Shown in pieces: positions 30,156 to 38,812 of a stretch of DNA of 64,000 bases. Below the pieces are notes generated by a model that was given only the letters and a program-made list of their open reading frames with translations, was not told where the DNA came from and did not search any database. The stretch is from Aeromonas veronii bv. veronii (lineage in GTDB: Bacteria; Pseudomonadota; Gammaproteobacteria; Enterobacterales; Aeromonadaceae): NCBI RefSeq assembly GCF_000820225.1, contig NZ_CDDK01000025.1:67894-131893 (forward strand). The letters are read 5' to 3'. The position numbers and the translations under genes were made by a program. Numbering within the stretch: position 1 is the first letter of the stretch; every line of letters begins with the position of its first letter.

Positions 30156-30223
30156 TTTTCCTCGTCTCTGGCTACCGTCTGATTAATCAATAAAATGAAT
30201 TTTCAATTATTAAACTGCATAAA

Positions 30224-30245
30224 AAAGGCGCCCTGAGGCGCCTTT
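30224..30245 (-). terminator. thyA terminator
   Basis: AAAGGCGCC and GGCGCCTTT with a 4-base loop, followed on the minus strand by a run of T. It ends the rppH-ptsP-lgt-thyA transcript. Confidence 0.88.
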
Positions 30246-30248
30246 CTA

Positions 30249-31043
30249 TCAGATGGCGACGGGCGCCTTGATGCCGGGGTGGGGGTCATAACCCTCGATC
30301 TCGAAATCCTCGAACTTGTAGTCGAAGATGGAGTCAGGTTTGCGCTTGATCACCAGGGTCGGCAGCGGGCGCGGCTCGCGGGAGAGCTGCAGCGCAGTCT
30401 GCTCCATGTGGTTGGAGTAGAGATGCACATCACCGCCAGTCCAGACGAAGTCACCCACTTCCAGATTGCACTGCTGGGCCATCATGTGGGTCAGCAGGGC
30501 GTAGCTGGCGATGTTGAACGGCAGGCCAAGGAATACATCACAGCTGCGCTGGTAGAGCTGGCAGGAGAGCTTGCCGTCCGCCACATAGAACTGGAAGAAG
30601 GCATGGCAGGGAGCCAGCGCCATCTTGTCCAGTTCGCCCACGTTCCAGGCGGATACGATGATGCGGCGCGAATCCGGGTTGTGCTTGATGTCATCCACCG
30701 CCTTCTGGATCTGGTCGATGACAGACCCGTCAGCCGCAGGCCAGGAGCGCCACTGCGCGCCGTAAACCGGCCCCAGATCGCCATTCTCGTCGGCCCACTC
30801 ATCCCAGATGCTGACGCCATTTTCCTTCAGATAGGCGGTATTGGTATCGCCATTGAGGAACCAGAGCAGCTCGTGAATGATGGAGCGCAGGTGGCACTTC
30901 TTGGTGGTCACCAGCGGGAAACCTTCCGCCAGATTGAAGCGCATCTGATGGCCGAACAGGGAGACAGTACCGGTGCCGGTACGGTCTGACTTGACGGTGC
31001 CCTCATCGAGGATTTTCTGCATCAGGTCGAGATAAGCTCGCAT
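30249..31043 (-). CDS. thyA: Thymidylate synthase
   Basis: Methylates dUMP to dTMP using methylenetetrahydrofolate. The 264-residue length equals the E. coli enzyme; the nucleophile is in [12 protein letters not shown] (about C146), and the [13 protein letters not shown] phosphate-binding and folate segments are intact. Overlaps lgt by one base, the classical lgt-thyA arrangement. Confidence 0.98.
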   Translation of the reverse strand: MRAYLDLMQKILDEGTVKSDRTGTGTVSLFGHQMRFNLAEGFPLVTTKKCHLRSIIHELLWFLNGDTNTAYLKENGVSIWDEWADENGDLGPVYGAQWRSWPAADGSVIDQIQKAVDDIKHNPDSRRIIVSAWNVGELDKMALAPCHAFFQFYVADGKLSCQLYQRSCDVFLGLPFNIASYALLTHMMAQQCNLEVGDFVWTGGDVHLYSNHMEQTALQLSREPRPLPTLVIKRKPDSIFDYKFEDFEIEGYDPHPGIKAPVAI

Positions 31044-31867
31044 TATTTCGCCTCCTTCACGGCATTACCAAACAACTGCGGACGCTTGTAGGCGGCCCAA
31101 ATCATCAGGGCACCGGCGATAATCATCGGGGTGGAGAGGATCTGGCCCATGCTGATCTCCTGGAAGTAGAGACCGAGCTGGCTGTCCGGCTGGCGCACAA
31201 ACTCCACCAGGAAGCGGAACAGGCCGTAGAACAGCAGGAACATGCCGGAGATGGCGCCGCGCGGCGGATTCTTGCGCCAGAACAGGTTGAGGATGATGAA
31301 CAGCACCACCCCTTCCAGTGCGAACTGGTAGAGCTGGGAGGGATGACGCGGCTCAGGACCCGCCTCCGGGAAGATGATGGCCCAGGGCACATCGGTGACC
31401 CGGCCCCACAGCTCGCCGTTGAGGAAGTTGCCGATCCGGCCAACGCCGAGACCAAACGGAATGAGCGGTGCCACAAAGTCGGCCACGGTGAAGAAGTGGC
31501 GCTTGGTCTTGTGGGCAAACCAGATCATCGCGGTGATCACCCCGATCAGCCCACCGTGGAACGACATACCGCCGGTCCAGATCTTGAACAGATAGGTGGG
31601 ATCCGCGAGGAAAAGATCGAAGTTGTAGAACAGCACGTAACCGACACGGCCACCGAGGATCACCCCGAGGAAACCATAGAACAGCAGATCCGACACCTCG
31701 TTGCGGGTCCAGCCGCTGTTCGGTGCATCGGCGCGACGGCCAGCCAGCCACATGGCAAAAGCGAAACCGAACAGGTACATGAGACCATACCAGCGTACCG
31801 ATAGTGGTCCCAAACTGAATGCTACGGGATCAATCTGCGAGAAAACCCAATATCCATCGTGCTGCAT
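31043..31867 (-). CDS. lgt: Prolipoprotein diacylglyceryl transferase
   Basis: Inner-membrane enzyme of 274 residues adding diacylglycerol to the lipobox cysteine, the step before LspA. The Lgt signature [14 protein letters not shown] is present and about seven hydrophobic segments can be counted. Located between ptsP (68 bases away) and thyA (overlapping). Confidence 0.96.
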   Translation of the reverse strand: MQHDGYWVFSQIDPVAFSLGPLSVRWYGLMYLFGFAFAMWLAGRRADAPNSGWTRNEVSDLLFYGFLGVILGGRVGYVLFYNFDLFLADPTYLFKIWTGGMSFHGGLIGVITAMIWFAHKTKRHFFTVADFVAPLIPFGLGVGRIGNFLNGELWGRVTDVPWAIIFPEAGPEPRHPSQLYQFALEGVVLFIILNLFWRKNPPRGAISGMFLLFYGLFRFLVEFVRQPDSQLGLYFQEISMGQILSTPMIIAGALMIWAAYKRPQLFGNAVKEAK

Positions 31868-31934
31868 ATGCGGCCCCAGTCAAAATAAAAGCCGCATTTT
31901 CCGATCATTCGTCAGCAGGGACAAGGCATGATTA

Positions 31935-34214
31935 TCAATCACTCTGTTTCGATTTATGACCGGCTCGCAGCAAACCGCCCAAACCATGCTCCTCCAGATA
32001 GCGGGCAAACAGGCCGCGCAGTACGTGGGGGTTGTCATGTTTGAGGCCATCGGCCATCAGTTCGGTCAACTCGCTCAGGGTGGATTGACGCAGCACGTAC
32101 TTAATCCGGGCGATATTGTGGGTGTTCATACTGAAGCGGCGATAGCCCATGGCCAGCAGCAGCAATACACCGACCGGATCACCGGCCAGCTCGCCACAGA
32201 CCGACACCGGCTTCTGGTAGCGGTGGGAGGCATCAACCAGCTGTTGCAGGGCGCGGATCACCGCAGGATGGAAGGCATCATAGATGTTGGCAACCCGGGA
32301 ATTGTTGCGATCTACCGCCAGCAGGTACTGGGTCAGGTCGTTACTGCCCACCGACCAGAAATCGATGAGCGGCGCCATCTCCGGCAAGATAAAGAGGGCT
32401 GAGGGCACCTCGATCATCACCCCGAGGCTGGGGTAGCGGATCACTGCATCGCGGCTCGCCGCCTCTTCCGACACCTCTCGCCACGCCTGATCCAGCAGAC
32501 GACGGGAGGCCTTGATTTCGCTGACGCTGCTGATCATCGGCAGCATGATGGCCAGATTGTCCAGCCCTTCACTGGCCCGCAGCATCGCCTTGAGCTGCAC
32601 CAGAAACAGTTCGGGGTGATCCAGGGTGATCCGGATCCCCCGCCAGCCAAGGAAGGGGTTTTCCTCGACGATGGGGAAATAGGGTAGCGGCTTGTCGCCG
32701 CCCACATCCAGCGTCCGCATGCAGACCGGCCGGTTGCGGTAGGTCTCCAGAATGCCGCGATAACGGGCTGTCTGCTCCCACTCTGAGGGGAAGCTCTCCT
32801 GCAGCATAAAGGGGATCTCGGTGCGATAGAGGCCCACCCCGTCCGCCAGCTGGTTGAGGGAGATCTCGGTATCGGCACTGAGCCCGGCGTTGAGCAGCAG
32901 AGAGACCTTGGTGCCATCGGCGGTTTCAGATGGCAGGTTGTCGACGCTGCGCACTAGGGTATCGAGCGCCCGCTCTTCGCTCAGCAGCTGACGATACTCG
33001 GTCAGGATCACCTGATTGGGCTCGATGAAGAGATCACCACTATAGCCATCGACGACCAGCATGCGACCACCGATGTCACCAAGGGGCAGATCAACCCCCA
33101 TGATGGCGGCCACCCCCATGGCGCGGGCCAGAATGGCCGCGTGGGAGTTGGTCCCCCCCTTGAGCGAGACCACCCCGGTCAGATACTCACGGGGCACTTC
33201 CGCCAGAATGGTGGCCGTCACCTCGTCGGCAACCAGCACCACCGGCTCACCGATGGAGATATGTTCCGGTTCATTCTGCACCAGTCGGCTGATCAGCCGC
33301 TGGGCAATATCCTTCACGTCGGTGGAGCGCTCCTGCAAGTAGGGATCCTTCATCCCCTTGAACTGCTCGATCAAGCGATCGCTGATGAGCTTGACCGCAG
33401 AGACCGCAGTCCAGTGCTCCTTGCTCACCTTGTTGCGAATGGGCTTGATGTAGCCGGGATCGCTGAGCAGATGGAGGTAGATATCGAAGATCGCCACCGA
33501 ATCCTGGCTGTAGCTCTCTCGAAAACGCAGCGCCAGACTCTCCAAGTCGTGCCGCACTTCCTCAACCGCCAGCTCCAGCCGCGCCAACTGGCTGGCATGG
33601 TCTTCATCCTTGCGCGGGGTAATGGACGAGAGCGCCTTGCGGGGCCGCCACACCCAGGCCTTGGCCATGGCGATGCCGCTGGCACCGGCAATACCGCGCA
33701 GTGGCTTGCTCCAGTCGGTCTTCTGCAACCACCCCTTGGCCTGCGCCTGAGCGATCCGCGCCGCCAGCTGGGCCGCCAGGGTGACCATGAAGGACTCTTC
33801 CCCCTCATCGAAGCGGCGGCTCTCCTTCTGCTGCACCACCAGAATGCCGACCACCTGACGCTGATGCATGATGGGAGCGCCGAGGAAGGAGCGGAACGCC
33901 TCTTCGGCCACATCGGGCAGGAATTTGAAACTGGGATGCGCGGGGGCATCAGCCAGGTTGATCAGCTCTTCTCGCTGACCCACCAGACCGACGATGCCCT
34001 GCTCGTAGGGCAGAGTCACCTTGCCGACTGCGGACGGGGCCAAGCCGTCGGTAGCCGCCAAGCGATAGCGGCGCACCTCGGGTTCCGAGACATAGACGGA
34101 GCAGCAGTCCACTGCCATGGCGTGCCGGGTCTGGCTCACCAATGCCTGCAAGGCCTGCTCGAGGGTATTGGCCTCGGCCATGCTCTCGACGATACGTCTC
34201 AGTTCCGTTAACAA
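31935..34214 (-). CDS. ptsP: PEP-protein phosphotransferase PtsP (EI-Ntr)
   Basis: First enzyme of the nitrogen-related phosphotransferase chain, passing phosphate from PEP to NPr and EIIA-Ntr. The 759-residue protein has an N-terminal GAF domain (about residues 1-140), followed by the enzyme I core: phosphorylated histidine in GGTNSHAAILARAMG near residue 356 and the C-terminal PEP-binding barrel ending with SVCGELAGDPVG. Starts 14 bases after rppH in the conserved rppH-ptsP-lgt-thyA cluster. Confidence 0.96.
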   Translation of the reverse strand: MLTELRRIVESMAEANTLEQALQALVSQTRHAMAVDCCSVYVSEPEVRRYRLAATDGLAPSAVGKVTLPYEQGIVGLVGQREELINLADAPAHPSFKFLPDVAEEAFRSFLGAPIMHQRQVVGILVVQQKESRRFDEGEESFMVTLAAQLAARIAQAQAKGWLQKTDWSKPLRGIAGASGIAMAKAWVWRPRKALSSITPRKDEDHASQLARLELAVEEVRHDLESLALRFRESYSQDSVAIFDIYLHLLSDPGYIKPIRNKVSKEHWTAVSAVKLISDRLIEQFKGMKDPYLQERSTDVKDIAQRLISRLVQNEPEHISIGEPVVLVADEVTATILAEVPREYLTGVVSLKGGTNSHAAILARAMGVAAIMGVDLPLGDIGGRMLVVDGYSGDLFIEPNQVILTEYRQLLSEERALDTLVRSVDNLPSETADGTKVSLLLNAGLSADTEISLNQLADGVGLYRTEIPFMLQESFPSEWEQTARYRGILETYRNRPVCMRTLDVGGDKPLPYFPIVEENPFLGWRGIRITLDHPELFLVQLKAMLRASEGLDNLAIMLPMISSVSEIKASRRLLDQAWREVSEEAASRDAVIRYPSLGVMIEVPSALFILPEMAPLIDFWSVGSNDLTQYLLAVDRNNSRVANIYDAFHPAVIRALQQLVDASHRYQKPVSVCGELAGDPVGVLLLLAMGYRRFSMNTHNIARIKYVLRQSTLSELTELMADGLKHDNPHVLRGLFARYLEEHGLGGLLRAGHKSKQSD

Positions 34215-34228
34215 CTAATCTGTGCTCC

Positions 34229-34756
34229 TTAACGGGCGCGGTTGCGCCGCCCATCTTTCTTGTTGACCTGCACTGCCGGCACCGGCATCGCCAGCGGGGC
34301 AAACTCTTTCATGACCCGGCGGTAAACCTCCCGCTTGAACGAAACGACCTGACGCACCGGGTACCAGAAGCTGACCCAACGCCAGTCGTCAAATTCGGGA
34401 TGGCCATGACAGCCGAACTGGATCCGCGACTCCTTGCCCGAATTCAGCTGTAACAGGAACCATTTTTGTTTTTGGCCAATACAGACCGGTGAACTGTCCC
34501 AGCGGACAAGACGTTTGGGTAAACGGTACTTTAGCCAGTTACGACTGGTGGCCATGATGGTCACATCTTCGGGCTTGAGGCCAATCTCCTCATACAGCTC
34601 TCGATACATGGCCTGCTCTGGCGTTTCACCATCATCAACCCCCCCCTGCGGAAACTGCCAGGAGTGCTGTCCATAGCGTTTAGCCCACAACACTTGTCCT
34701 TCACGGTTACAGATCACGATACCGACATTGGGACGAAATCCGTCGCCATCAATCAC
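34229..34756 (-). CDS. rppH: RNA pyrophosphohydrolase
   Basis: Removes pyrophosphate from 5' triphosphate ends of RNA, triggering RNase E-dependent decay. The 175-residue Nudix protein has its Nudix box at residues 38-60 ([12 protein letters not shown] then REL-EE-G) and the family N-terminus [13 protein letters not shown]. Divergent from mutH across a long DnaA-box-rich region, the same arrangement as in E. coli. Confidence 0.96.
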   Translation of the reverse strand: MIDGDGFRPNVGIVICNREGQVLWAKRYGQHSWQFPQGGVDDGETPEQAMYRELYEEIGLKPEDVTIMATSRNWLKYRLPKRLVRWDSSPVCIGQKQKWFLLQLNSGKESRIQFGCHGHPEFDDWRWVSFWYPVRQVVSFKREVYRRVMKEFAPLAMPVPAVQVNKKDGRRNRAR

Positions 34757-35135
34757 GTGATCACCTTATAAAGGCTGAATCTATAAGGAGATTGTTCCAC
34801 ATTCACTCCGTGGCAGCAAACAAGGAGTGAATCCCCTGTTTCATGAATAACTTTCAATTTCAAACATACTTATAAACAAATCCAAGGATCCACGCCCCCA
34901 AGTTGCCCACCCAGGCTGTGCATAAAGCTGTTAGCAAACGGGTATATACAGTACTTTTTAACTGTACGCGAAAAGTAACTCTTCGTATCACCACGCGACA
35001 TAAAATATAAAAAATCATTATTTTTTATAAACTTGAGATAAAACAACTGGATCTAGATCCATGTTCCCCCAAGAGTCAGATCCATGATCCGGATTGTGAA
35101 CAAGTTCAACTGCTCAAAGATCCACCGCGGCGAAA

Positions 35136-35144
35136 TTATCCACA
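35136..35144 (+). promoter_or_regulatory. DnaA box, perfect consensus
   Basis: TTATCCACA exactly, immediately after the GATC-rich segment 35050-35122. Confidence 0.85.
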
Positions 35145-35232
35145 GGAGTGGCACAATATCTACCCCGTTTAGCCTGTAAAAATGGGGTGGCATTCACAAT
35201 TTTTTGTAACATATCAGCGACTCCACCCACTT

Positions 35233-35284
35233 TCATCCACTTATCCAAGATTTCTGTGGATAACTGTGTGTAACATCATGCACA
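35233..35284. promoter_or_regulatory. DnaA-box cluster, probable DARS core
   Basis: Within 52 bases: TCATCCACT (35233, two mismatches), TTATCCAAG (35241, two mismatches), a perfect minus-strand box TGTGGATAA (35255-35263), TGTGTGTAA (35265-35273, one mismatch, minus) and TCATGCACA (35276-35284, one mismatch, plus). DARS elements have a compact core of three DnaA boxes; this is the only comparable cluster in the region. Which three boxes form the core is inference. Confidence 0.65.
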
Positions 35285-35489
35285 AACCCTTGGACAACTA
35301 TTTAGAGGTCAAACCAGACCAGGAACACTATTCGATAAAATAGACAAAACCCTTTAAAATCATAACGATGAGCTGATAGCCCCCAAATTCTCTGCATTTG
35401 ATCTTATCCACTCAGGATCGGTTATAAAAACAGCGATCCTTCTCGGGATCCTCCCCTGTTAGAATATGGCGAGCAAGATGGAGCCAACT

Positions 35490-36164
35490 ATGCCAAGCAA
35501 TCCCCAATCCGAGCAGGAGTTATTGAGCCGCGCCTATGCCATGGCCGGCTTCACGCTGGCGCAGCTGGCCGCCGAGGCTGGCGTCGCTGTGCCCAAAGAC
35601 CTGCGCCGTGACAAGGGGTGGGTCGGTCAGTTGATCGAGCTGCAACTGGGGGCCAGCGCAGGGAGCAAGCCGGAGCAGGACTTCCCGGAGCTGGGGATCG
35701 AACTCAAGACGATCCCCGTGGATCCTCAAGGCAAACCGCTGGAGACCACCTTCGTCTGCGTTGCCCCGCTGATCGGCGTCAGCGGTCAGCGCTGGGAGGA
35801 GTCCAACGTGCGCAACAAGCTCTCCCGGGTGCTCTGGATCCCGGTGGAAGGCAGTCGCGAGATCCCGGTTGGCGGGCGGCGAGTCGGCATGCCGCTGATG
35901 TGGAGCCCGAATGAAGAGGAAGATCGGCTACTGCGTCAGGACTGGGAGGAGCTGATGGACATGATAGTGCTGGGAGAAGTGGAGCAGATCAGCGCGCGCC
36001 ACGGCCAGGTGATGCAACTGCGGCCCAAGGCGGCCAACAACAAAGCGCTGACTCGCGCCATCGGCCGCGATGGTCAACCCATCATGACCCTGCCCCGTGG
36101 CTTCTATCTCAAGATCGACTTCACCCACAGTTTGCTGCAACGCTATTTTGCCTTACCGACTTGA
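35490..36164 (+). CDS. mutH: DNA mismatch repair endonuclease MutH
   Basis: Nicks the unmethylated strand at hemimethylated GATC sites when activated by MutL. The 224-residue protein keeps the active-site set E50, D64, E71 and K73 ([11 protein letters not shown]), like E. coli MutH. GGAG lies 6 bases before the ATG at 35490, so I prefer it to in-frame ATGs at 35466 and 35478. Four GATC sites sit within 90 bases upstream. Presence of mutH implies a Dam-methylating organism. Confidence 0.95.
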   Translation: MPSNPQSEQELLSRAYAMAGFTLAQLAAEAGVAVPKDLRRDKGWVGQLIELQLGASAGSKPEQDFPELGIELKTIPVDPQGKPLETTFVCVAPLIGVSGQRWEESNVRNKLSRVLWIPVEGSREIPVGGRRVGMPLMWSPNEEEDRLLRQDWEELMDMIVLGEVEQISARHGQVMQLRPKAANNKALTRAIGRDGQPIMTLPRGFYLKIDFTHSLLQRYFALPT

Positions 36165-36244
36165 TCTGCCTTATCAACATCTTTGTCATATGGTGGTATA
36201 AAAATAGACAGGAGCCATTTTTAACTCACAGACAAGGAGGCGTC

Positions 36245-36568
36245 ATGCCACTGATCAAACAGTTTTTGAAGTCCAAGCCCGAGGTCAAGGTGACCTTTGC
36301 CGTAGAGAAAGAGGCAGCTGCAGGGGCGGAACAGGTGATGCTGATCGGCGAGTTCACCCAGTGGCAACCGGTCGAGCTGAAGCGCATGAAGAGCGGCGAG
36401 TTCAAAGCCACCCTCAATCTGCCGACCGACGGCCCGGGGTACTTCGAATATTGCTACCAGCTCATCACACCGGCAGGGGAAACCCTCTACGAGAATGACT
36501 GGGCAGCGGATGACTATGTGCCAGGCCCCTTCGGGCGAGACAACTCGGTAGTTCGGGTCATCCAGTAA
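36245..36568 (+). CDS. Single-domain CBM48/isoamylase-N protein
   Basis: A 107-residue protein that is little more than one early-set beta-sandwich resembling the glycogen-binding CBM48 domain: VTFAVEKEAAAGAEQVMLIGEFTQWQP, then a FEYCYQLITPAGETLYENDWAADDYV segment spread over the second half. Such domains usually head branching or debranching enzymes; here there is no catalytic domain. GGAGG before the ATG at 36245 supports this start. A carbohydrate-binding or scaffold role is inferred. It follows mutH by 80 bases. Confidence 0.75.
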   Translation: MPLIKQFLKSKPEVKVTFAVEKEAAAGAEQVMLIGEFTQWQPVELKRMKSGEFKATLNLPTDGPGYFEYCYQLITPAGETLYENDWAADDYVPGPFGRDNSVVRVIQ

Positions 36569-36600
36569 CGGCTCCCAGATAGCCAATAGACGGATACAAA

Positions 36601-36625
36601 AAAGGCTCGCCATTGGCGAGCCTTT
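36601..36625. terminator. Bidirectional terminator between the CBM48 gene and rplS
   Basis: AAAGGCTCGCC and GGCGAGCCTTT with a 3-base loop; T-runs on both strands. It ends the convergent rpsP-rimM-trmD-rplS operon and the CBM48 gene. Confidence 0.88.
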
Positions 36626-36676
36626 TCACTACCTGTCGAGCTATTTGCCGACATACCGACACCAATTCGAATCGAA

Positions 36677-37024
36677 TTAGTTGAGCTTCTCTTTGATACG
36701 AGCAGCTTTGCCGGACAGGTTGCGCAGGTAGTACAGTTTGGCGCGGCGAACATCACCACGACGCTTCAGTTCTACACTGTGGATCAGCGGAGAGTGAGTC
36801 TGGAATACACGCTCAACACCTTCGCCGTTGGAGATCTTGCGAACGGTGAAAGCAGAGTGCAGACCGCGGTTACGCTTGGCAATAACGATGCCTTCGAAAG
36901 CCTGCAGACGCTCTTTACCACCTTCTTTAACACGAACTTGAACACGTACAGTGTCGCCCTGGGCAAAAGCCGGGATGTCGGTACGCAGTTGCTCTTGTTC
37001 AAGCTGCTGAATAATCTTGCTCAT
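36677..37024 (-). CDS. rplS: 50S ribosomal protein L19
   Basis: A 115-residue basic protein ([13 protein letters not shown] start, [23 protein letters not shown] core, [11 protein letters not shown] end) located at the subunit interface. Last gene of rpsP-rimM-trmD-rplS. Confidence 0.97.
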
Positions 37025-37056
37025 TGTCTTTCCTTACCTAGGATAAACTGAAAACT

Positions 37057-37806
37057 CTACTTAACGCTGTCACGCACTTCGCGGACATACTCGGCAAGAA
37101 GTGATTCTTGCTCGTCAGTCAGAGCTAGGTTGTTAATAAGTTCCGGCCTTCTTTGCCAAGTTCGTCCGAGCGACTGCTTGAGACGCCAGCGTCGAATCAC
37201 TTCGTGATTGCCGCTTGTCAGCGCCTCGGGCACCGCCAATCCATCCAACACCTCCGGCCGAGTGTAGTGGGGATGATCCAGCAAGCCATCCGTAAAGGAG
37301 TCCTGCTCGGCACTGGCCTGATCGCCCAAAACCCCGGGGACCAGACGCGAAACCGCATCGATCAGGGTCATGGCAGGCAACTCGCCACCACTTAACACGT
37401 AATCCCCGATAGACCACTCTTCGTCGACTTCGGTTTGTATCACGCGTTCATCGATACCTTCGTATCGACCGGCTACCAGAATCAGTTTCTGATTCGTCGC
37501 CAACTCGGTTACGCCCGCTTGAGTCAGCTTGCGTCCCTGAGGAGAGAGATAGATGACTTTCGCCCCGTCTCCCGCCGCTTGCTTGGCTGCATGAATCGCG
37601 TCACGCAGCGGCTGAACCATCATTAACATGCCGGGCCCACCACCATAAGGACGATCATCGACCGTACGGTGTTTGTCGTGGGTAAACTCCCGGGGGTTCC
37701 AGCACTCAATCTGCAGCAGGCCACTCTTGACGGCCCGACCCGTTACCCCGTGCTCGGTAATGGCTCGGAACATTTCAGGGAAGAGGCTAATGACCCCAAT
37801 CCACAT
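37057..37806 (-). CDS. trmD: tRNA (guanine37-N1)-methyltransferase
   Basis: Adds the m1G37 modification that prevents frameshifting. The 249-residue protein begins [13 protein letters not shown]; the trefoil-knot SAM-binding segments ([38 protein letters not shown]) are all present. Third gene of the rpsP operon. Confidence 0.97.
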   Translation of the reverse strand: MWIGVISLFPEMFRAITEHGVTGRAVKSGLLQIECWNPREFTHDKHRTVDDRPYGGGPGMLMMVQPLRDAIHAAKQAAGDGAKVIYLSPQGRKLTQAGVTELATNQKLILVAGRYEGIDERVIQTEVDEEWSIGDYVLSGGELPAMTLIDAVSRLVPGVLGDQASAEQDSFTDGLLDHPHYTRPEVLDGLAVPEALTSGNHEVIRRWRLKQSLGRTWQRRPELINNLALTDEQESLLAEYVREVRDSVK

Positions 37807-37840
37807 AAGAAACCTCCGGCACCCGTGTTAGCGCGGGAAA

Positions 37841-38362
37841 CTAGAAACCAGGATCCCAATCAACTTCGATTGTTCGAACAGTCAGATCAATATTCTTGAT
37901 CACCTGCTCTTCCAGGAACGGAATCAACCGCTCCTTTGCACCAAAGGCATCTTTTACATTGGCCTCAACCACCAACACATCGTTGGAGCCGGTTTCCATC
38001 AATTCGGTCACCTTGCCCAGGTCGTATCCCTTGGTGGTTACCACGGAGCAACCAATCAGGTCACGCCAGTAGAACTCACCTTCAGGCAACGCAGGCAACA
38101 GATCGGCGGGTACGCCAATCTCGACATTGGTCAATGCCAGGGCATCTTCGCGCACATCGATACCATCGAGTTTGCAGATCAGACCCTTGTTGTGACGTTT
38201 CCAGGATGAAACCCGAATTTCACGCCACGCCCCGTTCTGATTAATCAGCCAGGGGTTGTAATCGAAAATCGCTTCGGCAACATCGGTGAAGGAGTTCACT
38301 TTAAGCCAGCCCTTGATGCCATAAACGGTACCCAGGGTGCCCAGAACTACAGGTTTTTCCAC
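37841..38362 (-). CDS. rimM: 16S rRNA processing protein RimM
   Basis: Assembly factor for the 30S head that binds S19. The 173-residue protein has an N-terminal RimM barrel ([17 protein letters not shown]) and a C-terminal PRC domain ending EVDWDPGF. Second gene of the operon, 24 bases after rpsP. Confidence 0.96.
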   Translation of the reverse strand: MEKPVVLGTLGTVYGIKGWLKVNSFTDVAEAIFDYNPWLINQNGAWREIRVSSWKRHNKGLICKLDGIDVREDALALTNVEIGVPADLLPALPEGEFYWRDLIGCSVVTTKGYDLGKVTELMETGSNDVLVVEANVKDAFGAKERLIPFLEEQVIKNIDLTVRTIEVDWDPGF

Positions 38363-38386
38363 CTTAACTCCTTACCGTTGGGCTGA

Positions 38387-38635
38387 TTAAGCAGCTTTTT
38401 TAGCGTCTTTGATCAGCTTGGCAACGCGGTCAGAAACAGCGGCACCAGTAGCAACCCAATGCTCGATACGAGCCAGGTCCAGGTTCAGCTTTTCAGCTTG
38501 GCCAGCAGCAACCGGGTTGAAGAAACCAACGCGCTCGATGAAGCGACCGTCACGGGCGCAACGGCTGTCAGAAACTACTACCTGGTAGAACGGACGCTTT
38601 TTCGCGCCACCACGTTGTAAACGAATGGTTACCAT
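38387..38635 (-). CDS. rpsP: 30S ribosomal protein S16
   Basis: An 82-residue basic protein starting [18 protein letters not shown]. First gene of the rpsP-rimM-trmD-rplS operon, with a recognisable promoter about 70-100 bases upstream. Confidence 0.97.
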   Translation of the reverse strand: MVTIRLQRGGAKKRPFYQVVVSDSRCARDGRFIERVGFFNPVAAGQAEKLNLDLARIEHWVATGAAVSDRVAKLIKDAKKAA

Positions 38636-38705
38636 ATCGTCCTCATTAACATCTAATGAACAAGGCCCGCAAACACGCGGACCCTAGCTTAAAATAAGCC
38701 GCGTA

Positions 38706-38733
38706 ATTCTACTTGGATTCGTAATAATTGCAA
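38706..38733 (-). promoter_or_regulatory. rpsP operon promoter
   Basis: On the minus strand TTGCAA (38728-38733), a 16-base spacer and TAGAAT (38706-38711). Close to sigma-70 consensus and correctly placed for a ribosomal protein operon; the transcript would have a leader of about 65 bases. Confidence 0.6.
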
Positions 38734-38812
38734 CCAAGCCAGCCATTTTTTGCGCAGAGCGGCAATGAAAAGGGGCCTGCCGCTGCAGACCCCCATCAAC
38801 ACGCAGGCCGGA

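Larger units (their letters stand above)
34757..35489. promoter_or_regulatory. DARS2-like DnaA-reactivating region between rppH and mutH
   Basis: A 733-base non-coding stretch with two perfect DnaA boxes (TTATCCACA at 35136-35144; its complement at 35255-35263), one TTATGCACA box on the minus strand (34917-34925), TTATCCACT (35404-35412), several one-mismatch boxes, an A/T-rich block (about 35001-35045) and 11 GATC sites. In E. coli the mutH-ygdP(rppH) intergenic region is DARS2, a site that converts ADP-DnaA to an ATP-loadable form with help from IHF and Fis. Synteny plus boxes support homology of position. IHF and Fis sites were not resolved by eye. Confidence 0.75.

Noticed and set aside
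30026..30190. N-terminal extension of NhaA
   Set aside because: The 55 extra residues have no similarity to NhaA, and the ATG at 30025 gives the family start.
34757..35489. Interpretation of the DnaA-box region as the chromosomal origin oriC
   Set aside because: Flanking genes are rppH and mutH, not mnmG/mioC, rpmH or dnaA; boxes are sparse and the synteny fits DARS2 instead.
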